NCBI RefSeq assembly: GCF_031143425.1
Contig: NC_090438.1
Location: forward strand, 754,443,823-754,507,822
DNA from: Pleurodeles waltl
Taxonomy: Eukaryota > Chordata > Amphibia > Caudata > Salamandridae
DNA length: 64,000 bases
Direction: 5' to 3'
The notes under the pieces are model-generated. The model worked only from the letters and a program-made list of their open reading frames with translations. It was not told the DNA's origin and ran no database searches. The position numbers and the translations under genes are program-made. Of the stretch, positions 11,040 through 22,290 are shown one piece after another (the first letter of the stretch is position 1; each line of letters starts with the position of its first letter).

Positions 11040-12050
11040 GGGATAGACTTCAGAGAGAGGCCTTTGAAGTGCACAAGGTCCCTGCCCTTCCTTCCCTGGC
11101 TCTAGGCACTCCACAGAGGGTTATGCAGCCATTTGTGTGGGGGAGAGGCACAGCCCTATTCAGTTGTCTGCTTCTTCCTCCCTTCTAGCCCAGGATGACC
11201 CATCAGCCTGGTGATGGACCATCAGGATGCATATGTCACATCCCAGCTCTCTTTGTTTGTGACTGTCTAGAAGGAAAGCACAAAGCCCAGCTGTCACCCA
11301 CCCCAGAAGTATATTTGGAGACAGACAGAGCACAGAATGGTTAAAGCCAGAAAATGACAACTTTCTAAAAGTGGCATTTTCAGACTTAATATTTTAAATC
11401 TGACTTCACTTTAAGTTGTGATTTTAAATCATGAACCCAGAGACACCAAACTCCAAATTTCTATTTTTCCCCAATTGGAAGTGACACTCAAAGTTTGCTT
11501 CAGCGTAACCCCAATGTTAACCTAGGGGAGAGATAGGTCTTTCCGTAGTGAAAAACACATTTCATATTGTTTCACTGCCATTAAATGTTAAACTTAAAAG
11601 TACATGTCAACCTTTTTAAATACACTACAACCTGCACTTGTGGCTAACCAGGGCTTACATTAGAGGTGACCTAGATGTAATTAAAAAAAAGTAAGGTTTG
11701 TGCCTGCCAGGTGGGTATATTTGCCAGGTCGAAATGGCAGTTTAAAACTGCACATACAGGTCCTGCAGTGGCAGGCATGAGACTTGTTTAAAGGGCTATT
11801 GTAGTAGGTGGCACAATCATTGCTGGGGTCCCGCCAGTAGGTTTTAATTTACAGGCCATGGGCACATACACTGCACTTTATCAATTCCACCATGTTTTAG
11901 AATGCAGAACACCTGCACTTTAGCACTGGTTATCAGTGGTGAAGTGCACAGAATCCTAAAGGCAATGAAAATGAAGTTGGAAAAACAGGAGGTCAGTAGG
12001 CAAAAAGTTTGGGGAAACCACGCCAAGGATGCCAGGCCTAACGTCCGCAG
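11040..12050 (-). repeat. Dispersed repeat family A, copy 1 (inverted)
   Basis: Read on the minus strand this segment matches 47440-48250 over most of its length. Shared blocks include the CTGCCATTTCGACCTGGCAAA-type block, the TAGTGAAAAACTCC/CACTACTGCAAGGCCTATCTCTCCC block, the AATTCTGAAAATGCCACTTTT block and the AGACAGCCACAC block. Divergence is high (roughly a quarter of positions by eye) with small indels. No open frame is conserved between copies, so it looks non-autonomous. Its transposon class is unknown to me. Confidence 0.75.
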
Positions 12051-12112
12051 ACAAAAGCTCTCAATTAGCCAAATAACAATGAATTGATAGAAAAGAGAAA
12101 GAAGTTGGAAGA

Positions 12113-12860
12113 TTACAAGGAATGATGAGTGAAAAGATGCATGGGTGGGTGAAAGGGTTGGTGGGTGAAAGGATGCGTGGGTGAGTGAAAGGACGGGTGA
12201 AGGGTGGATGGGTGGAAGGATGCATGGGTGGGTGAAAAGATGGGTGAAAGTGTGGATGGAATACAGGATGTGTGGGTGGGTGAAAGGATAGGTAAAGGAG
12301 GAATGTGGGAAAAAAATTGTGAGTAGGAGAAAGGATGTGCAAAAGAATGCATGTGTGCGTGAAACGATGGGTGAAAGGATAGATGTGTGAAAGAATGCCT
12401 GGGTGTGAAAGGATGCATTGGTGCATGAAATGATGGGTGAAAGAATGTATGGGTGAGTGAAAGGTTGGATAGGCTAAGGGATGAGCGGTTAAGTGAAAGG
12501 TTGGGTGAAAGGAAGTGTTGGTGAAAGGGTGAGTGGATGGATGAAATGATACATGGGTGGGTGAATGGGTAAAAGGTTGTGTGGGTGCGTGAATGGGTAA
12601 AAGGATGCATGGGTGGATGAAAGGATGCGCGGGTGGGTGAATGGGTGAAAGGATGCCTGGGTGGGCGAAAGGGTGACAGGATCGGTGAAAGGATGAATGG
12701 GTGAAAGAATGGAATAAAAGGTGGACGGGTAAAAGGATGGGTGACTGGGTGGATAGATGGGTAGAATGGTGAAAGACTGAATGATGGATGCAAGAATGAC
12801 AGGATATAAAGGTGAAATGGTGGATATCATTGGGTGGCTGGAATGGTGAAAAAATGCATG
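12113..12860. repeat. GGGTGAAAGGATG minisatellite
   Basis: About 750 bp of interspersed GTGGGTGAAAGGATG, GGATGCATGGGTG and related 12-16-bp units on the plus strand. Minus-strand frames across it (up to 226 codons) are low-complexity His/Pro/Ser/Phe translations of the repeat and are not genes. Confidence 0.93.
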
Positions 12861-13381
12861 GATAGATGTTTGGATTGAAGAGATATGATAGCTCTTATAG
12901 AGAGGGTCACACCTTCGTTGCTTTCTTGGTTACTTCAGAGCTTTGGTTCAAAGCGGGGGAAGGAGGGAGGAGGAGTTAAATTTTCTGGTTACTCTCTTCT
13001 TCCCAAGTAATTAAGACATTGGAAGTTGCGATATTGACTCATCAGCATACACCTGGATTGGCAAACTTACTTGTCCTATGGAAAACAGGCACAATTTTTG
13101 GAGAAGGAAAAGTAGATATGTGCATTTTTATATTGAAGCCATGCTCCCTTCAACTATGTGAAAAATACTGGAAGCAGTTGCATCTTACTCCAGAGAACAT
13201 TTAGTAACAATGGGAGTTATTTCTGCTTTATGACACATATTAAGCAGTCGCTTCTGATTTGAAAGTGATATCTAGTAAAGTGTTAAAGGGGTGTAGTCTT
13301 TTTAAAGACTTTATGCTGTTTATTCTGACTTTAGGATATCTAGTAATTACTTGAGGTGTTATAGCTATGTGAAAGGCCAGA

Positions 13382-13386
13382 CCGTC
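13382..13386. repeat. Gypsy target-site duplication, left (CCGTC)
   Basis: CCGTC lies immediately before the first LTR base (13387) and recurs at 18613-18617 right after the last LTR base. A 5-bp duplication is normal for Ty3/gypsy integrases. Confidence 0.93.
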
Positions 13387-13571
13387 TGTAAAGACGGAGA
13401 CCGGCAGTAACAGGTAATATTTTATTCTAAAATATGCGGGGACTTTACAGGAGCAATGTCGGAACCGCTCCGTTCATTCTGATCCTTTCCTTCCTAACCG
13501 CCACCTTCCGAACCCCCGTCTCGTAGATCGAATGTGAATGTCAACCTTTCACATTCGATCTACGCACCACA
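13387..13571 (-). repeat. Gypsy 3' LTR
   Basis: The 185-bp LTR starts TG and ends CA and is the same as 18428-18612 at every base I compared. On the minus strand it holds an AATAAA polyadenylation signal (complement of TTTATT near 13420). A 15-bp perfect inverted repeat lies at 13524-13538 and 13548-13562, with a 9-base loop. Confidence 0.96.
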
Positions 13572-13586
13572 CATCTTCCCCTCTTA
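13572..13586 (-). promoter_or_regulatory. Polypurine tract of gypsy element
   Basis: The minus strand reads AAGAGGGGAAGATG directly upstream of the 3' LTR, as expected for the plus-strand DNA primer. Confidence 0.75.
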
Positions 13587-13710
13587 TCAACAACAACAAA
13601 ACAAATAACATACTTAAAATTTGGAAAATACATATAAGAGAAAATACATAATACATGTACCTCTAAAGGAAATTAATTTTTTACATTGAATTGGAAGCAT
13701 TCCCATTTAG

Positions 13711-16700
13711 TTAACTTCCCATCACAAATTCATTGAAATGCCTTGGTAATTTCCTTTCTCTCAAACTTTTACGAATAGGTATCACGTCATCCTCCCGATT
13801 CCTAGATTCAAGACCACGGAATTCACCGCCTCCTTCACCTCTGTCTGGCCGCGCATCCTCGTATCCCCACAAATATCCACTCTCTTCATCAAAATCTTCA
13901 CACCCAAATTCCTGGGGAATGTTACTTGCTTTAAACAAACTCACATGCCGCAAATTACGTACTCTTCCATCCTCAAGCTGAACTGCACCATTCAATACCT
14001 TCACCACTTTCATAGGGCGTGACCATCTCGCATTCCCTTTATTTATTAGCCCAAAATTCTTCAGACGTACATACTGTCCAACTGCCAAGTTTGGCATATT
14101 TTTTCCACTATTGATTTTGCTTAAAACTTTGTTTTGATACTCTTGCACCCGATTTCTCACAGAGCTAAAGTCTACCCCACCAAAACTTCCTTGCCTTCTG
14201 TTCATCAACCACCAAGGGATTAGTTTAGAAGATGGTTTCCGACCCCTCAGTAACTCAAAAGGTGTTTTTCCAGTGACTGAATGTGGCGTAATTCTGTATG
14301 ATAACAACATATTTTGGATGGCCTCCTTCCAAGACAAATTAGATTCTAAAGCTAATTGTATAGTGTCCTTAATAACCTTGTTGAACCTTTCAACCTGACC
14401 ATTGCCTTCAGGATGGTATAATGACACCCTCACATGATTTACCCCACAGCTCTTCAAAAAGGAACTCATCTTAACAGAAGTAAGTTGTACACCATTGTCC
14501 GAAACAATAGTTTCAGGAATTCCTTCCCTCGCAAATACATCTTTTAAGAATTGGATCACAGTATCAGTAGTTATATTGCCAACCATACGAACCTCTGGCC
14601 ATTTGGAAAAATAATCAACTAGGACAATCGCATACCCTTCCTTAGCAGGTAAGTTAACAAACGGACCCATAAAATCAATTGCAACTTTGCGCCACGGGCC
14701 ATCAGGCAACTCAACCAACTGTAATGGTACCACTAATGGTTTCACAGACTTATCACTCAGTACACACTTACCACACTCTCTTACCCAACGATCTACCATA
14801 CCATCTAACCCCGGCCACCAAAAAACTTCTTTGATCTTCCTCCTGGTACTTGCCATGCCACCATGACCTTCATGTCCCAACTTAACAATGGTATCACGCA
14901 TACCATAGGGAGGCACAATTTTATCACCTCTTAATATAATATCATTCGACACAGACAATTCCTCTTTAATCTTCCAAAATGTACTGCTCTCACCTCGTAA
15001 ACTACGTTCTGATGGCCATCCTTTCAAAATAAACTCCTTCACTTTCAACAAAACCTCATCCTTCTGCATTTCTCTCATCCACACGCATTCAGATAAATTG
15101 TCATGCACATTCCCATTTTGCAGAAACATAGCATCCCTATAAGTGAACGCAACATCACACTCTCCATCATCAATTTCCTCGGCACTACTATGCGATAGTG
15201 GTAACCGAGACAACCCATCTGCTACACAATTACTTTTCCCTGGAAGATGCAAAATCTCAAAGTGATACATTTGTAATTTGGAAGCCAACCTTGCCAACCT
15301 AGGAGTGAGGTTCCTTCCCCCTCCCGCGCTCAAAATATTAATCAGAGGTTTGTGATCCGTACAAATTTAAAATTTGCGCCCCCATATGTACATCCTAAAT
15401 CGTTGCACAGCCCACGTAGCGGCCAATAACTCCTTCTCAATTACAGAATAGTTCCTCTCTGCTTGAGACAGAGTACGAGAAGCATATGCAACCACCCATG
15501 TGTCTCCTTTCTTCTTCTGAGACAAAACCGCACCAATACCATATGCGGAAGCATCTACTGCTATAATACATTCAGCAGTTTCATCAAACGATTTGAGACA
15601 AGAGGCATTGACAATTTCTTTCTTTATAGTCGAAAACTCCTTGGAATGTATCTCTGTCCAGCAGAACGTCGCATTTTTCCTCAGCAAGGCACGGAGGTTC
15701 TCCACCTTGGATGCAAAGTTTTCCACAAAGCGAGAATAAAACTCTGCTAGGCCTAAAAATGATAACAATTGTTCCTTGCACCTTGGTTCTGGAGCCTCAC
15801 TAATAGCTTTGATGTGACTAACCTTAGGTCGAATACCATCCTTAGAAATAATATGACCTAAATATTCCACGTGGCTCTCTCCAAATTTGCACTTTTGATC
15901 CTTAGCAGTTAATCCATAGTCACTCAGTGCTTGCAATACTATTTTTAAGTTCCGGTCATGCTCACTTCTGTCGCGACCATATACTAAAATGTCATCCTGG
16001 AATACCTTTGCCCCCTTAACATTCGAAAGTATTTTGGACAATTCCCTCTGAAAAACTGCAGACGCACTAGCCAATCCAAACGGCATCCTTTTGTACTGGA
16101 ACATCCCCTCCGGTGTAATAAAAGCTGTACAATGTTTAGACTCAGGACTTAAATGTATCTGGTGATACGCACTTGCCAAGTCGATGGTTGAAAATACAGT
16201 AGCATCTCCAATAGACGACATCAATTCCTGCAAATTTGGTAAAGGAAATGTATCTATCCAAATTGCATCATTGAGTGCCCGCAGGTCAACACACAACCTG
16301 AGGTCCCCACTGGATTTTACCGAAATTACAATCGGAGAAACCCAATCGGAGCACTCAATGGGTTCAATAATATCATTATCACACAAATCCTTTAACATCT
16401 CCTTCAATTTTTCTCTATAATTCAAGGGAACATTCCTCAACTTCTGCCTTATGGGAACAGCATTCTCCTTTAATACAATTGTATGTCTAAAATTTTTCAT
16501 ACTTCCCAAACAACCACTAAACACAGTGGGAAATAGTCCCTTTATATCATGATACAAATCATCCTGTGACGTATCCATACTCACAATGTACACTGGCGGA
16601 GTAGCATTAGGGTCCACCCTCAACCCCAATTGACATATATGTGGCCAACCCAGAATAGTTGCCCCTCCTTCTGCCACAAGAACTTCACCTGAACACTTCT

Positions 16701-17817
16701 TTCCAGCATATTCGATTTCTGCCTGTATTTTTCCTACAATAGCAATTTTATGACCAGAATAACTGCAAGGACTGTTTTTTGTTTTTTGTAAACTCCTTCC
16801 AGGCCACAACTGATTAAATAGAGACTTGCCTATTATAGTGTACCACGCACACGAGTCCACCATAACTTCCAGTCGTGCACCGTCAATATTTATATAACAC
16901 TTCGGAAATTGAAGCTCTTTTCCCTTAATGTTACGCTCTTGAATACTTAGTACCAAATTCTGAATTCCTCCCTCAACCTCATCATCATCCACATTCTCCA
17001 CAACACAACTCACTTTTTTCTCGAAACTTCTGCAGACGCGTGCAAAATGTCCCTTTTTTTTACATGCACTGCAATTTTTCCCAATCGCCGGACAACCATT
17101 AAAATTTGCAAAATGCGAACTGGCGCCGCATCTAAAGCACACTCTAGTATTGTTATTCATGCCAGACTTGTTATCCCCACTACCAGACCAGGAAACCATT
17201 TTTTTCTTTTTATCCTTGCAATCCCTGTCTTTGCTTACGGTACAAACGTTGTCACAATCTTTAACTTCCCTCCTCATAGTTTGTATGCAATCTTCGGTAA
17301 TCTCAATGCTCCTCGCCACTTCAACAGCCGTTTTTAAAGATATTTCCCCAGAAGACCAAAGTTTCTCCTGTATTTTTTTAGATTTAGTCTTCATTAATAA
17401 TTGGTCCCTTAAAACTTGGTCATATGTCATATTGTCAAAAGCACACGTAACCGCTAAGCCTCTTAACACTGCCATATACTGGTCAATAGACTCATCAACC
17501 TTCTGTTCCCTGGAATAAAATGTATATCTTTCCATAACTACATTTATTTTCCGGCCATACCTATCCTGTAACTGTTGTAAAGCACATTTATACACATCTA
17601 CCCCATGCACATTATCTACAGGTGGTAAAAAATGTTATTCCCTTAACCCTACAGCGCCCAAACGATGTTTAAGCAATGACAGGTGCCTATCAGGTGAACA
17701 TTCGCCCTCTTCCAACACATCAACATATGCCTCAAATAAATCCAACCACAATTCCCACTGAATGGGCGGATCTCCTGGTTCATTAAAAAAAAATGGTGGA
17801 GGTTGAATACTAGACAT
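13711..17817 (-). pseudogene. Gypsy gag-pol polyprotein with two in-frame stops
   Basis: One frame of 1368 codons encodes the whole replication machinery. Gag begins MSSIQPPPFF at 17817. Two zinc knuckles (CFRCGASSH... and CSACKKKGHFARVC) lie at about 17027-17150. The protease box reads D-S-C at codons 321-323 (16849-16857), where the family has D-S/T-G. RT has TFPLPNL, motif A IDLASAYHQI, PFGLASA and F-Q-D-D (codons ~606-609, 15991-15999). RNase H has AVDASAYGIG and a DHKPL block. Integrase has an HHCC region (GHEGH...CGKC) and D,D,E in AIDFMG, SDNG and GQVERFN. TAA stops interrupt at codon 61 (17635-17637) and codon 817 (15367-15369). No frameshifts are needed. Apart from these stops and the protease Gly-to-Cys the protein looks complete. 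Confidence 0.95.
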
Positions 17818-17865
17818 TCTGTAATTAATAATGTCCTATATCAATAATTACTGAATGCAGTTGTA

Positions 17866-17885
17866 TTTTTTTTTTTTTTTTTTTT
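17866..17885. repeat. T20 homopolymer in gypsy leader
   Basis: Twenty T residues on the plus strand (A on the element strand), about 50 bp upstream of the gag start, inside the untranslated leader. Confidence 0.95.
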
Positions 17886-18415
17886 AAAACAGAGTCCAGT
17901 CACAATAAATTCCGGCACATCCAACAAGTCAAATGTATAGATAAAGGTTCTTTTTGTAATTATAAGCACAAGGTGTGCCTATCACCGTATTCCAAATTAA
18001 ACGTACCAAATTCCTTGTAATTGTATTTATAGCACACTAAACGTGCCTAGTTCCTTGTAATTGTAGACAATATTTGCAGGTACGAAGTCTACTCCTTAAA
18101 GATGGCTGCCAATTTTCTATTTGTAGGCACACAGGTGTGCCTATCACCGTGTTCCTTAATAAAGATTGAAAAGATCTCCAAACCACTTCAAAATGGCTGC
18201 TTCAACTGTGTTGTTCACTCTCTAGAGTAATTTGGGCACACTCCAACCCATAATTCCTGGCGTAGTTGCAGATATTTTTCCGAAACAGGAATCTTGCCAA
18301 TACAGGACATCAAGAAGTAATTAATGCGCCGCCCCTCAAGTTATGGAAACACCAGCAGCCAGAAATTCGCCGAAAATAAAAGCACGATCCTCACCTCCGA
18401 CATCGCTCCTGCCCG
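17886..18415 (-). other. Gypsy 5' leader with internal short repeats
   Basis: About 530 bp of noncoding sequence between the primer-binding site and gag. GGTGTGCCTATCACCGT occurs at 17972-17988 and again at about 18134-18150, and TTCCTTGTAATTGTA occurs twice near 18010 and 18050. The leader therefore contains decayed direct repeats of unknown role (packaging or dimerisation are possibilities). Confidence 0.75.
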
Positions 18416-18426
18416 CCTCGTCGCCA
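18416..18426 (-). promoter_or_regulatory. Primer-binding site, tRNA-Ser-like
   Basis: One base inside the 5' LTR the minus strand reads TGGCGACGAGG. This complements the CCA end plus acceptor stem of vertebrate tRNA-Ser(GCU), ...CCTCGTCGCCA. The match fades after 11 bases. Confidence 0.7.
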
Positions 18427-18427
18427 C

Positions 18428-18612
18428 TGTAAAGACGGAGACCGGCAGTAACAGGTAATATTTTATTCTAAAATATGCGGGGACTTTACAGGAGCAATGT
18501 CGGAACCGCTCCGTTCATTCTGATCCTTTCCTTCCTAACCGCCACCTTCCGAACCCCCGTCTCGTAGATCGAATGTGAATGTCAACCTTTCACATTCGAT
18601 CTACGCACCACA
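18428..18612 (-). repeat. Gypsy 5' LTR
   Basis: 185 bp, TG...CA, with no difference seen from 13387-13571. The internal hairpin is at 18565-18603. Followed by CCGTC (18613-18617), the second copy of the target duplication. Confidence 0.96.
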
Positions 18613-18617
18613 CCGTC

Positions 18618-21110
18618 TCACTTTGCCAATGCTTGTTGGGTCTGACGTTAGACTGGACCATCTGATTTTATTAAATTTGTATGTCTAATATACTTACATA
18701 TAGGTTCTTTCAGCCAGCCGTCTTTATCCATCGGTCAGTTATTGTATTTTTGCCCTTTTCCTTCTACTCACTACAGTGCACAGCAAAGGGCAACAGTAGG
18801 TCAGCCCACTTCAACCACTGGTTAACTTAATGTGAGTGACAGCTTCTGTGCTTTTACAAGGAACATATTCACACACAAAGTGGTTCCCTTAACTGCCAAG
18901 AACTACTATGGGAGTGAGTGCTTTTTAACACCAAAAAATATTTTTGCTTTTGTCAGTTTTTTAAATATTATTGCTGAATGCTCAAGAGCTTTCCCAACAA
19001 TAAAGTTTTGTAAAAACCATGACAAAACGAGCATTGACAAAGCCAAAAGCTTGGCTGCCAAAGCATGCTTTATATGCAGTAGACCTAAATGCATCAACCA
19101 GGGCCACATTAGATCTACGCATGGTCTCAATCGGGGCAGATACACTAGGAGCATGGTCACATTTTGTATGCAGTTGTGAATTCAGCATCTGGACGGTGCC
19201 CTGTAAGTCTTTTGCCATCCTTTTTATTCGTTTTATTAATGCATGCACCTCCTAAAAAAAATGCTTCTTGCACTTTAGCAAAATTACCTGTTTTATATAT
19301 CTTCCTCAAGACAATTAACTCTGAGCTGGAATTCATTATACCAATATGTTAATTTTTTCTGAGATATAATCTCAGGTGTGAAATCTGTTACTGAATGCAA
19401 CAAAAAGTCTGTGTACCAGTCACTTTACAAAGCTGGCTGTCCCTCTTTACTATTATGGCTTTAACAATGGGTAAAATATCAGACTTTTGTTGGATGAAAT
19501 TTATTCAGTTTAGTTTTTTTCCTGCATTTGTGAAGGCGATTTTAAACTGAGGGACTGGTTGATGCATGGCACGTTTTTTAGATTCACTACTGGGATTGCC
19601 GCTTTTAAGTTAGATATGCCACATGTAGGTCATCACTTTTCTGTATTAACGTGAGACTAGCAAACACTTGACCTCTTCAGTGAGAAACTTTTTTTTTTTA
19701 GGGTGCAACTGTTGATAGCAGTACTAGCCTTCCACTGGAATTGATCTCCACTTTAAAAGGAGAGTGATGGGGACACCTCGTCGCTTTACACTTCCTGAGG
19801 TTTTCTCTATTGGACTTGAACACCATCAAAACAGGGTAGCTGCGATTAAAATGTTAAGGAGAATAAAACATGCAAAACATATAAATTAGAGTGCACTGGC
19901 TGATAGAGCTTTAAGAGAGAGGCCGCGTACATGGCCAAGGCAGTTCTTAGAAGCACAGGCCCCAACCTGAGCCAGCACCCAGGGCGAGACCCAGGAGGTG
20001 CCTTGGTTCAGGAGATGCCATGGTCCCGAAACTAGTGGACTGGGTCAAAAACTTGTCTGAAAAAGTACCATCGCAGTTTGGATGCATAGTGCAAGCGAGG
20101 CTCCTTTTAAGGGTCTATATTCTTGTCAGATTAGCTCCTTTTTTGTTTCAGGCAAATTTTTAAAGCAGTTTGTGTACTCAGATATAGCGTGTGTGTGTAC
20201 GTTTCATTTGCGAGTACAACATCCATTCCTGATTCGCAGAATCCACAGAATCGGGAGTGGCAGAATTCTACACTCTTGAATGGGACATGGTTGCATTAAA
20301 ATTCTATCTGTATTTGGACCCTGCCGTACAACAAAGGAAAGGTAAGTGACCGTTCCTGGGTGCTTCAGCCAGTGAAAGGTGATGAATGCCCACAAACTAT
20401 AACGTTAGCATGTGTTTATCGATAATTTCCAGGTTGTTTCCCACCCTGAAACACTAGTTGATTTACTTTGCTAAAGGGCAAAAGGGTGTGTGTGTGGAGA
20501 GAATGGGGAGCAAGCACCTTCCACAATTGATGGTATTGTAAGTAACGGAGCGTCACGTCATGTCCTTTCTCGAAAAAGTTTATTGGAACACAGGATTTGT
20601 GTGGATTGCTGATAGATGTAATTGCTCTATAGTCCCATTTAATTATCCATATTTCTTGTACCAGTTTCAGGCAAATAAAAAAAAAATCTGATTCAGAAAA
20701 TTCGGCTCCTCAAATTAGTCATGCCGTTAAGAGAGTTTTGAAAGGACCACCATCATAATATACTTTCCACCACAGGAAAAGGAATATTACTTGAGACAAT
20801 TGTAATTTTTGCCCCTACTATGGCTGTTACTGCTGGGTAATATTTGTACAGTACTATACATCCCTATTGACGTCTCTAGGCATTGTCTTATTTGTGAATT
20901 TGGAACACAAATATCAAGTCCTATTCTGAGTCAACTCAACATTCACATTTATGAGCCCTATAAGAGCTTCCATTGTGTTCATCTTGGAACCATAGTGTCA
21001 CCCCGACTGATTTGCCAACTGAAAGAATTTGTCCACTGAACTGCCCAAATTTAGGATAAGCAGCTTTTCAGTCCAGTACATATAAATATATCTTTTGATG
21101 AACACTCATA
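18618..21110. other. No recognisable feature
   Basis: Short chance frames only. The 18850-19350 part has a few overlapping frames on both strands with no domain signature. No tandem structure was noticed. Confidence 0.45.
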
Positions 21111-21114
21111 ACCA

Positions 21115-21465
21115 CACCGACCGCCATGGCGGTAGCAGCTGCCGGGCCAGAGAAAAGAATATCCAGCCTGGCGGCCGCTAATGTACCGCCTGCGGCATTA
21201 TGACCCTGCCTACCAGAAGAACGCTGCCAGGCCGTATTATTTTTCATAATACGGCTGGCGGCGGTCTACTGGCGTGGCGCTGCTGGTGGTAGCAGCGCCA
21301 CCTTAACACCATCCGCCAGTATGGCCACTGCCGGATTTGTGCCCGTTCTTGTGGTGGAAATCCGGCTGTGGTCATATTTTGGCAGACGGATGTTAGCTGC
21401 GGTGACTGTCTTTTGGCGGCTGTCACTGCGGCGGTAGATGGCACTTAACCGCCAATGTCGTAATG
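21115..21465. repeat. GC-rich foldback element
   Basis: A GC-rich island in AT-rich surroundings. Its centre is a 10-bp perfect hairpin, GCCGTATTAT-TTTTC-ATAATACGGC, at about 21233-21257. The arms continue as an imperfect inverted repeat (CTGGCAGCGTTCTTCTGG against TGGCGGCGGTCTACTGG). The outer parts carry GGCGGTAG/CCGCCATGGCGG palindromes. The architecture suggests a foldback or MITE-like insertion. No coding sequence is visible. Confidence 0.55.
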
Positions 21466-22045
21466 TGTGCCTAAGTCACAGGACAAATTCTAGGGCAAAC
21501 ATACGAATTGCAGACAGGACTCCAACTGAGATCCCACAGTTAACACTCAAAATGCGACCCAGTGCCAGTCATCCCACTATGACCCCCATCCCACAGCTAG
21601 AGCCAAGGGTCCCAAATTATCCTGTCTATTTTCGACTTTTCAACTAGTTGAAACCTTTAAAGTGCTGAAGCTCTTTTGAATGATCCTGGGTCCCTCTGGT
21701 TCCCCTTGGGTCTCCTGGTTCGTGGGGGCCCCCAGCCAGACTTCCACTGGTTGGGCTTTCCCGGCACCAACTTACTCTGTTAGTTCTACATCCTGCACCC
21801 TGTGGCACTGGTCTGTGCATAAACTCCTTTGTTGAAATCCACACCAGTACTGGCCAGTCCAGTGCCTGCCTCGGCTCTTAATCGGATACTGGCGCTGATC
21901 CGGAGCATATTGCAGCAAGAACTTGTCTAATGTCTCATTATGAGACTAAGGTAAAGCCCATATTAGGGGAGGACTCTCCAATGCCTTGAGGCCTTCTTCA
22001 GTTCAGACTCAGACCCTATACAGGATCTTTAGCATGCCCCTTAGG

Positions 22046-22290
22046 AAGTAGATGAGGAGGAGGAAGTTAATTTGTTACCCCCTCACTATCCTGATGCTGG
22101 CCTGTGCCTAGACCTTTAAAATGACAGTGATATTGATACCTCACCAGAAACGGAGTTGAACTCCCATTTGTAGCCCGCCTCTGAGGAAAGCTCCCCCCAT
22201 GCTGTAATAATCCTTAGGGCCACTAAGATGTTAGAACTACAGTCGCTAACTATGGAAACTAAAGTAAATTTGCTTACAAGAATATTGCAA
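22046..22290 (+). pseudogene. Possible retroelement gag remnant
   Basis: One frame from about 22046 reads as acidic protein (EVDEEEEVNLLPPHYPDAG, later SPETELNSH and MLELQSLTMETKVNLL) with three stops in about 80 codons. The composition looks like real but decayed coding sequence, perhaps DIRS-type gag. I cannot name the family with confidence, and the flanks (21500-22040 and 22290-23440) show nothing recognisable. Confidence 0.3.

Larger units (their letters stand above)
13387..18612 (-). mobile_element. Ty3/gypsy LTR retrotransposon, full length
   Basis: A 5226-bp element in minus orientation, bounded by 185-bp LTRs that I read as identical and by CCGTC duplications. It has a single gag-pol frame in the order capsid, zinc knuckles, protease, RT, RNase H, integrase. 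RT-RNase H upstream of integrase defines the Ty3/gypsy order. The primer-binding site resembles the serine-tRNA type used by the Mag lineage, a placement that is inference. Zero LTR differences argue for a recent insertion, yet the frame carries two stops and a changed protease box. Confidence 0.96.

Noticed and set aside
12113..12830. Minus-strand frames of 113-226 codons rich in His, Pro and Ser
   Set aside because: They are translations of the GGGTGAAAGGATG minisatellite in different frames; no domain and low complexity.
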